Position numbers and translations under genes: made by a program
In this document: piece after piece, positions 1 to 12,292 of the stretch
Layout of the letters: the number at the start of each line of letters is the position of its first letter
Position numbering within the stretch: the stretch's first letter is position 1
Assembly (NCBI RefSeq): GCF_007655135.1
Contig: NC_045131.1
Location: 1 to 64,000, forward strand
Direction of reading: 5' to 3'
Length of the DNA: 64,000 bases
Source of the DNA: Punica granatum
Lineage: Eukaryota; Streptophyta; Magnoliopsida; Myrtales; Lythraceae
The notes under the pieces: generated by a model
The model's database searches: none
The model's input: the letters and a program-made list of their open reading frames with translations, nothing else
Told to the model about the DNA's origin: nothing

Positions 1-50
1 AACCCTAAAACCCTAAAACCCTAAAACCCTAAAAACCCTAAAACCCTAAA
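1..50. repeat. Telomere-like repeat, octamer type
   Basis: Six units are seen after two leading bases: three CCCTAAAA, one CCCTAAAAA, one CCCTAAAA and one CCCTAAA. The common plant telomere unit is the heptamer CCCTAAA, so most units here carry one extra A. The array is short and degenerate. It could be the inner edge of a telomere, an interstitial telomere-like stretch or a scaffold end. Its place at base 1 fits a chromosome-end or subtelomeric origin, but that is inference. Confidence 0.75.
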
Positions 51-1295
51 CAAATGGTAACACATTATACCTCTAACTTCTGCTGGAAATTCTTCGCTGG
101 TTTCTGGTTTCTGGCTTCTAGGTCCACCTCAACCGCGGTGTCGAACATCCAACTCATACTGCTTTGAAACCTGGAGCAACGACGCCAATCCAAATTGAAA
201 TCTCTGAAAATCTCAATCAACGGGGAGACCATATAGAACAACCTCACTCTATTCATCCCTCCCCCATTTCTCTCACACCATCCCTCTGTTTCACTTCTCT
301 CTAACAGAAAATCCTCAAAAGACAACACATGCAGAGAAATAAGAAAGTAATTATTGAAATTTCGTATTATTCATGAGAAATAAATTCATCTAAAAAATTG
401 ATAAATTATTTATGTAAACAAATTTGAAAGTAGTTTTTTTTTTTTTTTTTTCGTGAAACTACTTTAAACTGTAAACTACATGCCAAGCACGTTAATCATG
501 TTCTGTGAGCCGTAAACATGAGAACGACTAAAAAACCAGCTAATGAAATTGGTCTAATGATCGGTACCTTTGCAGTAATCGCTTGAAAACACTTTGCACG
601 CACAGCACCAGGAGCTGATGTCCAAACCTTTTCCCTTGTTCCTAGTAAAGGGCTCTCCAAGCTGCATCATTTGCAAAGCTCCACATTTTCAGCATTGCCA
701 GCCGGATTATTCCCTGGACATATATTTTGTTATTTGTCTAATCACGAACTGATTCAACTGAGGTAAGCTCATTGAGAATCGGCCTCGATATTATCCTTCT
801 GAATCCTGCATATAACTAGCACCATTCCATCGAACTAACAGCGCTAACACTCGAAAAACAAAAAATTCAAGGAAATTGACAGGCAGACACACATTATATA
901 TGGATGAAAAAGTAAGGAATTTTAACCCTCCACCCTGGGGAAGGCCAACAGTGGGGGGAGTGCCCATTGAACCTGTCGAACCAGAGAGTCTCCACCACGG
1001 CTAGTAGGGCCACACCAGGGGGCTGGAAACAAGTTTATGCAGAGGGGTCCCCCATCCCAGTGAAATCATCCTCTTATTCCTCTCCCCGTCAGCATCTCCT
1101 TCCTCAACGCTCTCCACTGACAGGCTTACGGTCCCCTTGATGGTGATTCTTGAAGTCACCTTGCCTTCACTGCCCACAACCCCTTCTCCATCCTCTTCTT
1201 GTGGGGTTGTCTGCCTCCGGTGTTAAGAGAATGGGAAAGAGGAGAATGGAGGTGAAGAAGAGCGGGCCCAGCCGGAGAGATGGAAGAGTCGGAAG
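51..1295. other. Subtelomeric stretch without a recognised gene
   Basis: I recognise no gene here. A minus-strand reading frame at 65-328 encodes 87 residues beginning MLSFEDFLLERSETEG. It is acidic, has no motif I know, and could be a broken exon. A T tract lies near 435-452. The part around 930-1290 is richer in G+C than its surroundings but every frame is short or low in information. Confidence 0.4.
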
Positions 1296-1577
1296 ACGGC
1301 CGTGTTTGATTTTAAAAATTCTTTTTAACTCTTTATTTTTAATCTAACAGTATAATTATTATTTTTAAAAAAAAATTAATAATTAATTTAAATTTTTAAT
1401 ATTAAATTTTCTCAATTATTTATTACTTTTGTCACTATTCAATAACACAATCATTATTTAATTATTATTTTATCTCAATTATTTATTTCTTTTTCACATT
1501 TTTTTCATAATTCAAAAACACAATCATTACAAATCAATTGAAACTAAAATCCAACTCAACTCTAATACCAAACATAA
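1296..1577. mobile_element. A/T-rich MITE, copy A
   Basis: This short element belongs to a family also seen near 47418-47995, 53950-54212 and 62542-62885. Shared marks are a left edge like CCGTGTTTGATTTTA, inner phrases such as CTCAATTATTTATTACTTTT and CAACACAATCATTAC, and a right edge near CAACTCTAATACCAAAC. The edges are imperfect inverted copies of each other. It has no coding capacity. Exact ends and target duplication are not resolved for this copy. Confidence 0.55.
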
Positions 1578-2694
1578 GTCATTAGCAAAAATTTTAAAAT
1601 TCAATCGCGAACCAAATGAAATTTTCCCGAGGAAGGGGATTAGGCGGGATTAAAATATAATAATAAAAAATAAAAGAAAAGGCACGTGAAGAACTTCGGA
1701 TTGTTCATTGTTGCGATAAAACAGCTCCCGGAGACCGACACTTGGAATCCACTCAGACAAGAAGAGAGAGAGAGGATGGGGATTGACGTCGTCTTCTTCA
1801 TCCGTGGCTGCCGTTAGTATTGTGCAGCCTTTGTCCTTTTTGATTTTTTTTTTCCTAACATTCAAAAGATTAATTCGCCAACGTCCCTGTCTGCTGCTTT
1901 TCTTAATATTACTATATTATTGACCAGCGTTATGCTCGGGATTTTATATAATTTTATTTAATTTCATAAAATTGAGATTTGTACTTTAATATAGATTAAA
2001 TTCCATTTTTATATGTTCTGTTTATCTACATAGAAATTTACATTCACGTATTTTTCACATGACAATAAGATTTTTCCCATTACTTACGAACGGTGATTTA
2101 TGAAAGGAAAATACGTTTGCGCTGAGACCAATTAATGAAAAGAATTAGAGAGGAAAAAAAATAACAGCCACCAAAAAAAAAAGAAACAAATGCAAAAGGG
2201 AAGACAGGTAGAAGCACAACGTGGGTGTCACCCTGTCACCGTGAGAGATGGAAATGAGCGGTTCGGAACAAAAGAGATTCCCCTTATTTCTCGTACAATT
2301 AAAGGGGATCCATTCCGTAAAAGATGATATCAGTAAATGGAAATTCATTGAAATTCCATCCTTATGAGATCGTCAATATGGTACCAACAGTGAGTATACC
2401 AAATCCAGTGTTATCAGAACCGGACCGGACATCGAACCGGTCGAGGCATGGGGTCATGGATTCATGGGTTCAACCGGGGGTTCGATGGGTCGGACCGCTT
2501 GTTTATTTTTAAAATAAATAAATATATATTATTTTAAGAAAATAATATAAAATACAAAAAAATAAAAATAAAAATGGTAATATATATTAGATAATAATTA
2601 ATATGTGTCCAAAAAAATATAAAGATAAGTCATAGTTCACCATCACAAGTTGATAAATCAAACCAAACAAGAACTAACTAATCAGTCAATATCA

Positions 2695-5402
2695 TCAACA
2701 ATTCCATGCACTCCAATCTCCACCATAATTTCCACAAATATTGTCTTCAGCTGCAGCATCATGTGGTGCTTCAGGAGCTTCAAACAATGGATTCTCTTGG
2801 ACTCGGTCATTGACATTCCCTCCATCAATATTATCTTCTGCCCCATCATCCATATCAAGATCTTCCAAATTCAAATCCAACGAATCTGTACGAGGAATAT
2901 AACTACTAAAAATGAAATGACAATATACAACCTATCATGAAAATAGTTGGAATGAAATAAGAATATTTAGTACCGTCATTTTCATTTTCTTGAATGCACA
3001 TTTGCAAATCCCGTCTAAATGTTTGCAATTCTTCATTTGATAGGGCCCGTGGCTCATCCTCTAGTACCCATGTAGAATAAGAAGCAAACTTCTCGAAGTC
3101 AATTGGGTCATAATTTCTACCCTTGAAGTAGTTCCTGCAAAACAAACATCTCTTGTATACTTATATGTTGCAAGTTGCAACAGATCATCAAAACAAAGTA
3201 AATATCTAAATATGAGACAAAATTTCTAGTAAAGTAAGAAAGAAAAAATGGAGAGAAGCAATTGTATATACCTTTGTTGCAACTTCAAATTATAATGGAC
3301 ATAAACAAGGTCATTCAACCGTTGATGCTCAAGTCGGTTCCTTTTTTTAGAATGAGCATGATCGAACAAACTCCAATTCCGCTCACAACTCGAGGCGCTA
3401 CAAGTTTGGCTTAAAACACGAATAGCCAACTTTTGTAAATTTGGTGCACTTGAGCCATACCACATCCACCACTCATCTAAACATATATAAAGAAAATAAG
3501 AATATGTAAAACTGTAAAAGAACAAACTCAAATAAAGTAGGAAATAATGACCGAAAATACTAGTGTTTAAAACATACCCGGAGCCATCACGATGCGATCG
3601 GATACTGCAGATACTCTTCCAAAATCACCTTCAGCATTTTTAAAAATCTTCATTTCACTTGTTAATTTTGTCTGCAATGAGGGCTTTCCATAGGAATATC
3701 TCTCTATCACATCCAACAAACCGGAAACCATTCCTCTATTCTTCTCCATCTCGGTCAAGTCATACTGATATTTGGGATTCAACCAATACCCAGCAGCATG
3801 CAAGTTTTTGTGGAGTTGCCTATCCCATCGAGCATCAAGAATGTTGATATACGGCTCAATCTTCTTCTTTCTCTTATTGAATATTTTCAACATCTCTTCC
3901 CTAGCTTTGTACATTGCTTCAAGCAAAAATCTCATAGCAGGCCTTTCATCACTATCAACAATACGTAATACACGAACGAGAGGTTCACTAATCTGCACTA
4001 TGGCTGCACATTCAGACCAGAAAGAATCCACAAATAACAGTTTCACAAATTCTTTTGCTTTACTTTCCTTTGCATGGCTTGAACTAGTCCATTCACTAGA
4101 TGTTACCATAGCCCTCAAAGCATTCTGTTGTGCCAAAATACTCTGCAATGCAATGAAATTAGTGGCAAAACGAGTTGGAGCAGGGCGTAGAATTTCTCGT
4201 CCACCAGTGAATTTTCTCATCAGATTCAATGCAAAGCAATGATTGTAGATATACTTAGTAATCTTCGAAGCATGAGTCACAATATCATTCACCTCGTCCA
4301 ACTTACCAATATCACTTAGAATTAAGTTAATGCAATGAGCCGCACAAGGAGACCAAAATATTGTCCTGAACTCCTGCTCCAACAAGCGACCAGCAGCCAC
4401 GTAGTTAGCGGCATTGTCAGTCACAAAGTGAACGACGTTCTCTTGACCAACAAATAGGACCACCTCTCTGAATAATTTGTAAAGCATATCTCCAGTCTTC
4501 GAAGCATCTGAAGCATCAACAGACTTCAAGAAAACAGTTCCCTTAGGACAATAAACCAAAAAATTAATCAAAGTTCTCCTGCATTGGTCCGTCCATCCGT
4601 CCGCCATTATCGTGCAGCCCGTCTCTTTCCAAGTAGTTCGGTAACTATCAACATACTTTCTCACCTCCTCAACATTTTTTGTCAATAAGTACCCCCGAAG
4701 ATCATGAAAGCCCGGACCTTTATAACCTGCCCCCATGCTAGCAATGGCATCGATTGCTTGTTGGTAATAAGGAGAATTAACTGTATTAAACGGTATACTT
4801 GTAGCCAACATCCACTTAGAAATGGCAAGATCACACTTCTCGGTGACTTCTTTGCTTTGCAAAACACTCTTGAGTGTCCTTTGAGCTCCCGGTGTTGTTC
4901 TCGGTTCGAAGTACGAATTAATTTTCATCTTGTTTGACGGCGCTGCCTTTGATTGGGTATCTTGAGTTGCCTTCCCTTTTGCTTTTGAATGGAGATGTGT
5001 CATTTCTACTATCTCCTCATCATGCTCGGAGAGTGGAGCATATGGATTTTGCTCATCTAACATATCGCGCTTCCTTTTATTTTCTATAATATGCCCCACC
5101 AGATGTTCCTGCATTCTAAATCGAACAGCATCTGGTACCTTCCGACATGCCTCTGCATTCCCTTTTAATCCCGCCAAATGTTGTTTGAACCGATTTATAC
5201 CACCACCGGAGAGAACTTTTGAGCAATACAAGCATAGCAGCCCCTTCCTTCCACTTGCTGACGGCACTTCCTTGCAATGTGCCCATGCCGGATCAGATTT
5301 TCCTCTATTAGTGCCTTTTGGTATCGAAGAACTTGGAGTGGATTCTCTAGTAGGTGACGTAGGAGTGGGTGTGTTGCTGTTGCTAGCACCAGTAGAATTC
5401 AT
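2695..5402 (-). CDS. hAT transposase, BED-DUF659-dimerisation type, four exons
   Basis: Reading the minus strand, exons are 5402-3578, 3476-3272, 3134-2974 and 2885-2695. All introns are GT-AG and phases match, giving 793 residues without an internal stop. An N-terminal BED zinc finger lies near residues 36-90 (C57, C60, H75, C86 look like ligands). A DUF659/RNase-H-like core follows, with candidate catalytic D268 in MADGWTD and D329 in HFVTDNAAN. The C-terminal dimerisation part carries NLQKLAIRVLSQTCSASSCE with the probable catalytic E near 640. The tail is acidic. The protein should bind the element ends and cut and paste the DNA in the nucleus. All expected domains are present, so it could be functional. 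Expression is unknown. Confidence 0.9.
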
Positions 5403-7189
5403 TGTATAGCTAGCAGCCTATAATGATCAAAAAAATTCACAACTGTCATCGATCAAGAACATATGAAGTTATGACAATATACAACCTATCATGAAAATAG
5501 TCAACTAAGTGCTAGCTCGAAAGAGTAAAGACCAATAGAGGGCAAAGGGCAACATTGTCAAAACCAACCACCAATGCTTTAGCAACAAGAAGCCACCATG
5601 CAAAATTTTAGGGATATAAAATTTGGGAGGAAAAAAAAAAGAAGATTAAATTGATCCATACTAATGGTCTTACAGCCTAAGCAATAATTTTTTTGCTTAA
5701 ATGGATCAGTGTCTCGGTACAAAAGGATGAGAACGATGAAATCAGCAACTCTAGCTCACGGCATCAAATGACATTGGAAGCCGAGTTAAGATTATTCCCC
5801 TCAAACGAACAATGTAAGTGAATTGAAAAGACTTGCAAAATCAGTCTTTGAACCTGAACCGACACATCTAAGATTGTAGTCAATTGGTTTTCCAATAAAA
5901 ATTCTATTTGTTCTTCTTTTTTCCCCCCATTTTTCGGTGAATTTATTTCCCCTTGCTTTTTTTCTCCTCATTATTGGAACTATATCATTTGCATGAAGGA
6001 AATTATCTAAAGATCTGCCAACAAGTCAAAATCACGCTTTATATGAAAAAAGAAGAAGAATCAAATTGATCTCCACCATTTATAACTTTATGGTGTGTGA
6101 ATATACATATCCCGTTGTTCTTGATTAAGCCACACATTCATTTAGAGAAATTTCCGCAAGTGACATATACTAGAAAATTAGCAATGCATAGCACGGCCTA
6201 TAAAAGAAGCATATCAAATAATTGGGTATATATATATATGTGTGTGTCTGTGTGTTTCGATCGTGATTACTTTCTAATATACAATTGATATGATATAATA
6301 AACTCAATTTCCAACAGAAATATGAGCAATAGGATAAACACAAATGAAAATGTGAAACGTAGATTTATTTTTTGTATTAAATATTTTAGTTTTTCTATTA
6401 AGTAGGAAGATGATAAAAGAATGATGGATAATAACAGAATGATGTTTATAATAAAACTGACTTCAGAAATTAGATGAGTAATTACAATATGAAAAATTCT
6501 CTTAAATAATAGTAAGTATGATATATATATATATATATATATATATAATTCTTGGACATATGTTTATGTTTATGTTTCTCTTTTATGAATTTTAATTTAT
6601 TTTCCGGTTCATAATAAGATATCTCCAGGTTCAATTGCATGGTCTCTGTGTATATAGGATGTAAAAGCTCAATATCCAGCAAAAAAAAGATGTAAAAGGC
6701 TGAGATTGATCGTCACGCTCAAAATAATCAAAAGCAAAAATTTAAATCAAGGCACTCAGTCTTCTTTCACACAGATGACAGAACACATCCGAGACACTTC
6801 CTTCACACAGAACACAATCTTCCACTCTTCCTTCACACAGAACACAGAACAGAACACATCCAAAAGGCTACAAAAGTTTAATAAAAGTAGGAGACCACTG
6901 AAGCGAAGGCCTTACAGATTGATAGGGAGGTTAGGGGTGTCGGCGGCGACAGAGAGGAGAAGGTCGGACTCCTCGGTCTGTTGGATGACTGATGAAGAAG
7001 AGCAGCAAGTGATGAACTCGAGATCGAATAAGGAAGTGATGAACTCGAGATCTAGAAGAAGAGAAGAGGACTAGGGTTTCCAATTTCTTTCCAATCTGCA
7101 TTCTGAAATCTGAAGCTTTACTTTCCGATTTCTTCAATTTCGGGTCGAGATGCAAGGAGTTCGGGTCGGATTCCGCCTAAAATTTCTGA

Positions 7190-7367
7190 ACCCATGAACC
7201 GGCCGGTTCGAATGGGTTCCATGGGTTCATGTAAAAACCGGCCGGTTTTTTGGGTTCATCGGTTTTTTTATGCATTTCCGGTTTTTAAGCGAACCGGACC
7301 GGTCATGTGTCCGGTTTCCGGTCGGACCGGTCGAACCGGCCGGTCCGGTCCGGGTTTGATAACACTG
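7190..7367. repeat. Right subterminal CCGG-rich palindrome cluster of the hAT element
   Basis: This stretch repeats GAACCGGCCGGTTC, AACCGGCCGGTTT, CGAACCGGACCGGTC and related words about seven times before the end TTGATAACACTG. Similar but fewer motifs occur at 2420-2505 on the left. Such clustered short repeats next to hAT ends usually serve as transposase-binding sites. That role is inferred here. Confidence 0.7.
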
Positions 7368-7628
7368 ACCAAATCAGTAAAGCCACCCTTCTTCTGACAC
7401 AGCAACGCAATTTTAATCATTCCGACTGTCCTCCTTTATATTTATTTCTTTAACTAATTGAGTATTTAATTTTTAAATACTTAATTTATCAAAAGAAAAT
7501 TAATTTTAAAAATTAATTACTTTCATGATATTTATCGATTTATTAATTTTTAAATATTTGATATGAAAAATCACTACGTTTTCCTCTGTTTTCCTGATCT
7601 ACCAATCCGTTAATTGGGCTGTCAAAAG

Positions 7629-8166
7629 TAATGGTGTGCACGGGTACCGGGTATACCCGGAACCGGTCGGAACCTACTCGTTATGGTAGAGTTCGGGTAG
7701 CTCGTATTGAAAATAGAATAAGTTCCGGGTATTAAAATCAGGAATCAGTGAAAAGTGGTTCTGGTTTCAGTTCCTGCCTACAGGGTATCCGGAACCTGTT
7801 ATTTTTTTTTAAAAAAAAAAAGAGTAAAATTACTGTCTCCTCTAGTGAATCATAACAAAGACACTTTGTTGTGTGTGATCGTATTATGGATGTTTAATTT
7901 TGTCGATAGATTGATGAGACATATCATTTTTTTTTGTTGTGGATTAATCTAAATTTTGTTGATATTCTATTTGGCATTATTACTGATTATGTACGTGAGA
8001 TTTTTCGATTTTATTTAGCGAGAGAAAAAAATTTACAAGTTCCATTAGGTTACCCGAAACCTGTGATATAATATAGGTTCCAGGTAGGTTCCGGTTCTAG
8101 GATTCAACAGGATAGGGTCCGATTTCAAAATCTTAGGGTTTTAGGGTTTTAGGCCGATCACCCTTA
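7629..8166. mobile_element. Nested hAT-like non-autonomous insertion
   Basis: The matching right arm of the host foldback element lacks these 538 bp, which defines the insert. Flanks are GTCAAAAG (7621-7628) and GTCAAAAT (8167-8174), a 7-of-8 match fitting an 8-bp hAT duplication. Its ends are short imperfect inverted repeats, TAATGGTGTGCACGG on the left and TAAGGGTGATCGGCC from the right. The interior has palindromic words such as GGGTACCGGGTATACCCGG and an A/T-rich core without coding capacity. Confidence 0.72.
8133..8153. repeat. Short telomere-like motif inside the nested element
   Basis: The run reads as two and a half TTTTAGGG units directly inside the right end of the nested element. 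It matches the octamer type at bases 1-50 on the opposite strand. It may be chance in an A/T-rich element or a captured piece. Confidence 0.6.
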
Positions 8167-9944
8167 GTCAAAATTGCTGATGTGACCGTTAACGATACTG
8201 GTGTGGCATACGATTGTCTACGTGGATGACATGCCACAAACTTTTTAACATAAAAAATCATATAATTTTCTTTTTTTCCTTCTCTACCAAAATATTAATA
8301 ATTTTTCTCTCTTCTACCAAAATTTCAATATCTTTGAAAAACCACATAGTTTGCTTATGTTCTCTCATTTACCAAAATATGATTTCTTTCAAAAATCATA
8401 TATACCAAAATACGACTTCTTTGAATAATTATACGTTTGAATTAGGGACTTATATATATATATATATATATAGTTTTTTATTTGAATATTAAAAAATTAA
8501 CTATAAATAAGTGTTAGAGCAGTTACAAGTTTGTCATTTGTAAATCAACTAAATATCCATATTTGTTATCACATTAAGTAATATGGGGTTTTAGACATAT
8601 CATACTACAAACACAAGAATCATGCCAAAATAATCATACCAATAGAACTTGTGCACACCAACATCTGTAAAACTTTAGCATGGTTCAACTTGTTGGACAC
8701 AAGTTCTGTTGGAAAGAACACTTCTTTCCTAAATGGAATTTTCTCAATCTTTTGAACTTTTCTAAATAATAATATTTTAAAGTTTAGAAAAATTTAAATA
8801 TAGATTTGTTAAACCGTTCATTATTTTATCGATTTCTTAGTTTTCTTTATTTCTAATTTTTTAAAATAATATATATTGATTTATGAATCGATCATTATTT
8901 TTCCATTTTTTTATTTTTTTGAAAAATGAATTTAGCTTTTTTAAAGCATATAGATATAGATATTTGGAGCGATTGTTATTTTCTCGCATGTACATAGTTT
9001 TAATTTTAAGTACATCCACATTAAATTTTTTGATGTGAGTTCTTCAACTTTTTTTTCCTCGCACATAAAATTTTTAAGAATTTTAGGATTTTGCAATTTT
9101 ATGTTTGTAGTTTAGGTGTTAAACTTAAAGATACTGCAAATATGATGAATTTCTACCTTCAACTTTTTTATCATATCAACATTATCAAAATTTAATAACA
9201 ATCAGTCCTGAAGATCTATATCTTCATGAACCATGCCAAAATAATTTGAACCATGATAAAGTAAACGGTCTCCATGTCCAGCACGTTCAACCATGCTAAA
9301 TAACCATGCTAAAATTTTATAGATGCCGGTGTGCACAAGTTCTATTGGAATAATTATTTTGGCATGGTTATTGTCTTTGCAGTATCATATGTCTAAATTC
9401 ATATATTACTTAATGTAATAGCAGATATGGATATTCTTTTGAGTTGCAAATAACAAATTTGTAACTATCCTAACACTTCTTTGTTGTTTTTTTTTATATT
9501 CAAATCAACATATATATATATATATAAGTTTCTAATTCAAACTTATAATCATTTAAAGAAATCATATTTTGGTAGATGTGATCTTTGAAAGAAGTCATAC
9601 TTTGGTAGATGATAGAACATAAGCAAATTATGTTATTTTTTAAAGTTATTGAAATTTTAGTAGATGAAAAAAAAATTATAGATATTTTGGTAGATGAGGG
9701 AAAAACAAACTGTGTGATTTTTTAGGTTAAAAAGTTTATGACATGCCATCCACGTAGGCAATCATCTGCTACATCAACGCCGTTAACGGCCACGTCCGCT
9801 ATTTTGACGTTCCAATTAGCGGATTGATGGATCAGAAAAATTGAGATAAACGTTGTGATTTTTCATGTAAAAAATTAAAAAATTAGTAGATAAAAAAAAT
9901 TCATGAAAGTTATTGATTTTTTAGGCTCTTTCTCCTTTATCAAA

Positions 9945-10527
9945 CACCACCTTATTTTCAAAATTCGCTGCTTCTAAATTAAAAACTTTTCATGTAACCA
10001 ATCAGTTAATGGCATTATGTGTCTCGTTAAATTATGTTTCACTCAGATTTCATATTAGTTCGTATCTAGAGACGATTAATGCATATAAATTATTAAATTA
10101 TTCCATATTTATTAAACGCACAATGGACCGCGCAATACAAGGGCACCATCGACTGGTTACAATTACGACTTACTCAAAATAAATCCTTTGAATATTTAAA
10201 CTACTACAATGATAGTCGAACACAATACACACTAACAAATCCAGATAGGGACTTTCTTACGATAAATGTAAGGAGTTAAAATAAAACGTCTCTATGGGGT
10301 ATTTTATTCTCTGCTTCTAACTCAAACTTTTTGGAAAATTCAGGAATGTATCAACGGGTGTACGTGCTATATTTCAATGTATTGGTGCCTCAGGATATAT
10401 ATGCTCCATGGCGCTCTGGAATTTCTGCAGATCTATTTCTGTTTTTGAAACACTTTAGTCCACATTATACACAAACTACTATTTTGTCTTCAAGCCAAAA
10501 AACAAAAACTACTATTTTGTCATTTAA
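9945..10527. other. Gene-free A/T-rich spacer
   Basis: I see no reading frame with recognisable content and no clear repeat. The sequence is unique-looking A/T-rich DNA between two delimited Mutator-like elements. Confidence 0.5.
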
Positions 10528-10537
10528 TTTTCTCAAA

Positions 10538-11100
10538 GAGTTTGCTACCAATTTGGTCCTAAAATTTCATTTGTCAACAATTTAGACCCTAAAAGATTTT
10601 TACTATTAAAACAGTCCCTGAATTTTGCTTCCATCTATCAAATCAGTCCAATTGTTAATGGGTGCAACTGAAAACTGAGGTGGACGCACACATGGACTAA
10701 CAGCATCAATGAATTAAAAAAATTTAAGAAAAAGGAAAATAAATAAATAAATAAATAAATAAATAAGGAGGTAAGGAACAAGCGGGAGATGGAACCACAT
10801 AGAGTTTGCAGTTCGCCTCATGCACCTGAGCTCTCCTGTCGACAATCCTTACCTCTTTTTTTTTTATAATTAATGTTCTTTTATTCTTTTAATTACGGAA
10901 TTGTCCCAAAACGATGTCGTTCTCATTTTTTAAATTATTCAGTGACGATTTTAGTCCACTTCGACTTTCCATCACACCCATTAACAATTCGACTAATTTG
11001 ATAGACTGAAGCAAGATTTAAGAACTATTTCGATGACAAAAATCTTTCAGAGAAAAAATTGTTAGCAAATGAATTTTTTACAAATCAAATTAGTAAACTC
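10538..11100. mobile_element. Small non-autonomous Mutator-like element
   Basis: It is 563 bp with TTTTCTCAAA repeated exactly at 10528-10537 and 11101-11110. Ends are inverted: GAGTTTGCTACCAATTTGG on the left, GAGTTTACTAATTTGATTTG from the right. The similarity continues about 130 bp inward through CATTTGTCAACAATTT-like and CAGTCCAATTGTTAATGGG-like words. The core has an AAAT microsatellite at about 10738-10766 and a tRNA-like stretch near 10791-10855. No protein is encoded. Confidence 0.82.
10791..10855 (-). repeat. tRNA-like (SINE-like) module inside the small element
   Basis: On the minus strand AGCTCAGGTGCATGAGGCG resembles a tRNA A box, and GTGGTTCCATCTCCC about 20 bases later resembles a B box. 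I could not fold a full tRNA cloverleaf by eye, so this is not called as a tRNA gene. A tRNA-derived SINE piece captured in the element is a reasonable alternative. Confidence 0.35.
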
Positions 11101-11110
11101 TTTTCTCAAA

Positions 11111-12222
11111 GTATATATTATTCAGACAATTTAATTAATAGATGATACTTTAATACAAATCTTCACACCTGAAACATGTGAACACGCTAATTTAATAATT
11201 TACAGGAAGTATGACTTGCCCTTGCAAACAAGCGGTTGCTTTTGCTGCTTACCCTTTGTCCTATACTTGGTGTGTTCCACCTTCCATTTGTCGTAGCGTG
11301 GACTTATTTCATCGGACTCACAAGATGTGAACACAATATCTCTACTTGTGAATACATTTATATTATTTTGCAATTTATATATTTATATATTTATATATAT
11401 ATATCTGCCCAGAGTACATATGTATGCTGAAATTAAGGATTAATATTTACAAAATTCGAATTTTTTTCTTCTTTCTTTTTCTCGGTTAAAAGAGACTCAT
11501 GAGATAATATAATACGCTAAAAATCATAATAATTAATAAAGTGGCACGATTTGTTCACAACGAATATCGAATTTGAATTTTCTTGGTTATCAGACAAAAA
11601 CATGCACAACTGGACAATGCGGTTGAACGAGTATTTAACTAAAGTATGGAACCTCTTGGTTATACTTAGGCTGTGCTCTCTTTTGATGTGGATTTTCGTT
11701 TGAAGGTGATGGTTCTGATGTTTACCAATACTATGCGCAGTTGACTTTCTTCCGTGTGTATTCTAGTTTTTTGCGTGTTTCATACATGTCACAACTACCA
11801 CAATTATGTATCGTTACGTACTATAACAATAGTCTTTTCATATATAAATTAAGGATTTTCAGTCTAAGCTATTGCATGTGAAAATATCATTTTTCATTAT
11901 GTAAACACTAAACTTGATTTTTTTTTAACTAATTTTTACAAGGAAGACTTCTCTACGGACACAAAAGGACAATGAGTTTCTTCCCTAAACTGGCCAAGTT
12001 TCTAAGGTCGGTCTGTTTCAAGGCAAGTATTTTATAGGAAAGTGAATTCCTTATTTTTTTATATTAGGTAAAAAAAATCATTTGGTCAACTGAAAAGTGT
12101 TTTTGATCAACCTATGAAAAATCAATTCATGTAAAAAAAATTGCTTAATTTTTTGGATTATAAAGGGGCTCATGATCTAGTATAAAAAATAAAAATTTTA
12201 AAAATTAATAAAATGACACCGA
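11111..12222. other. Gene-free stretch
   Basis: The reading frame at 11236-11430 ends in TA-repeat DNA and looks accidental. A/T microsatellite-like DNA lies near 11355-11402. No gene or delimited repeat is recognised. Confidence 0.45.
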
Positions 12223-12292
12223 TAGTCTCATTAAGTACCAAACTTGGAAGCTCTTGATTAATAGGCAAGAGCTTATGCTACTAGACTACACT
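12223..12292 (-). repeat. SINE-like, tRNA-related fragment
   Basis: On the minus strand the order is GTGTAGTCTAGTAGCATAAG (A-box-like), then CTCTTGCCTATTAATCAAGAG (an inverted repeat forming a stem), then CCAAGTTTGGTACTTA (B-box-like). This layout fits a tRNA-derived SINE head. No tail or target duplication is resolved. Confidence 0.35.

Larger units (their letters stand above)
2406..7367 (-). mobile_element. Complete autonomous hAT transposon
   Basis: The element is 4,962 bp and is bounded by exact 8-bp target duplications ACCAAATC at 2398-2405 and 7368-7375, the length typical of hAT insertions. The ends are inverted repeats: left CAGTGTTATCAGAACCGGAC, right (reverse complement) CAGTGTTATCAAACCCGGAC. 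Both subterminal zones are dense in AACCGG/CCGGTT motifs, likely transposase sites by analogy with other hAT elements. It contains one spliced transposase gene on the minus strand. The rest (about 5.4-7.2 kb) appears to be promoter and leader DNA with TA runs near 6225 and 6522-6546 and a short duplicated phrase near 7010-7060. The exact duplication and intact reading frame suggest a fairly recent insertion. Confidence 0.93.
7494..9935. mobile_element. Foldback Mutator-like element with very long inverted arms
   Basis: The flanks carry an exact 9-bp duplication TTTATCAAA at 7485-7493 and 9936-9944, the Mutator length. Read inward, both ends contain ACTTTCATGA, GAAAAATCAC, CAATCCG and a long stretch around GACATGCCA/TGGCATGTC. 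The inverted arms run about 600-700 bp (left 7494-7628 continuing at 8175 to roughly 8720, right roughly 9230-9935). Both arms include TA runs and the phrase TTGGTAGATG or its complement. I see no protein gene. The left arm is interrupted by another element at 7629-8166, so this one is older. Confidence 0.8.

Noticed and set aside
6706..7155. 122-aa and 74-aa frames in the right part of the hAT element
   Set aside because: They lie in the leader/promoter zone of the transposase gene, opposite or out of frame, with low-complexity content.
10791..10855. A true tRNA gene
   Set aside because: A- and B-box-like words are present, but no full cloverleaf or acceptor stem could be drawn.
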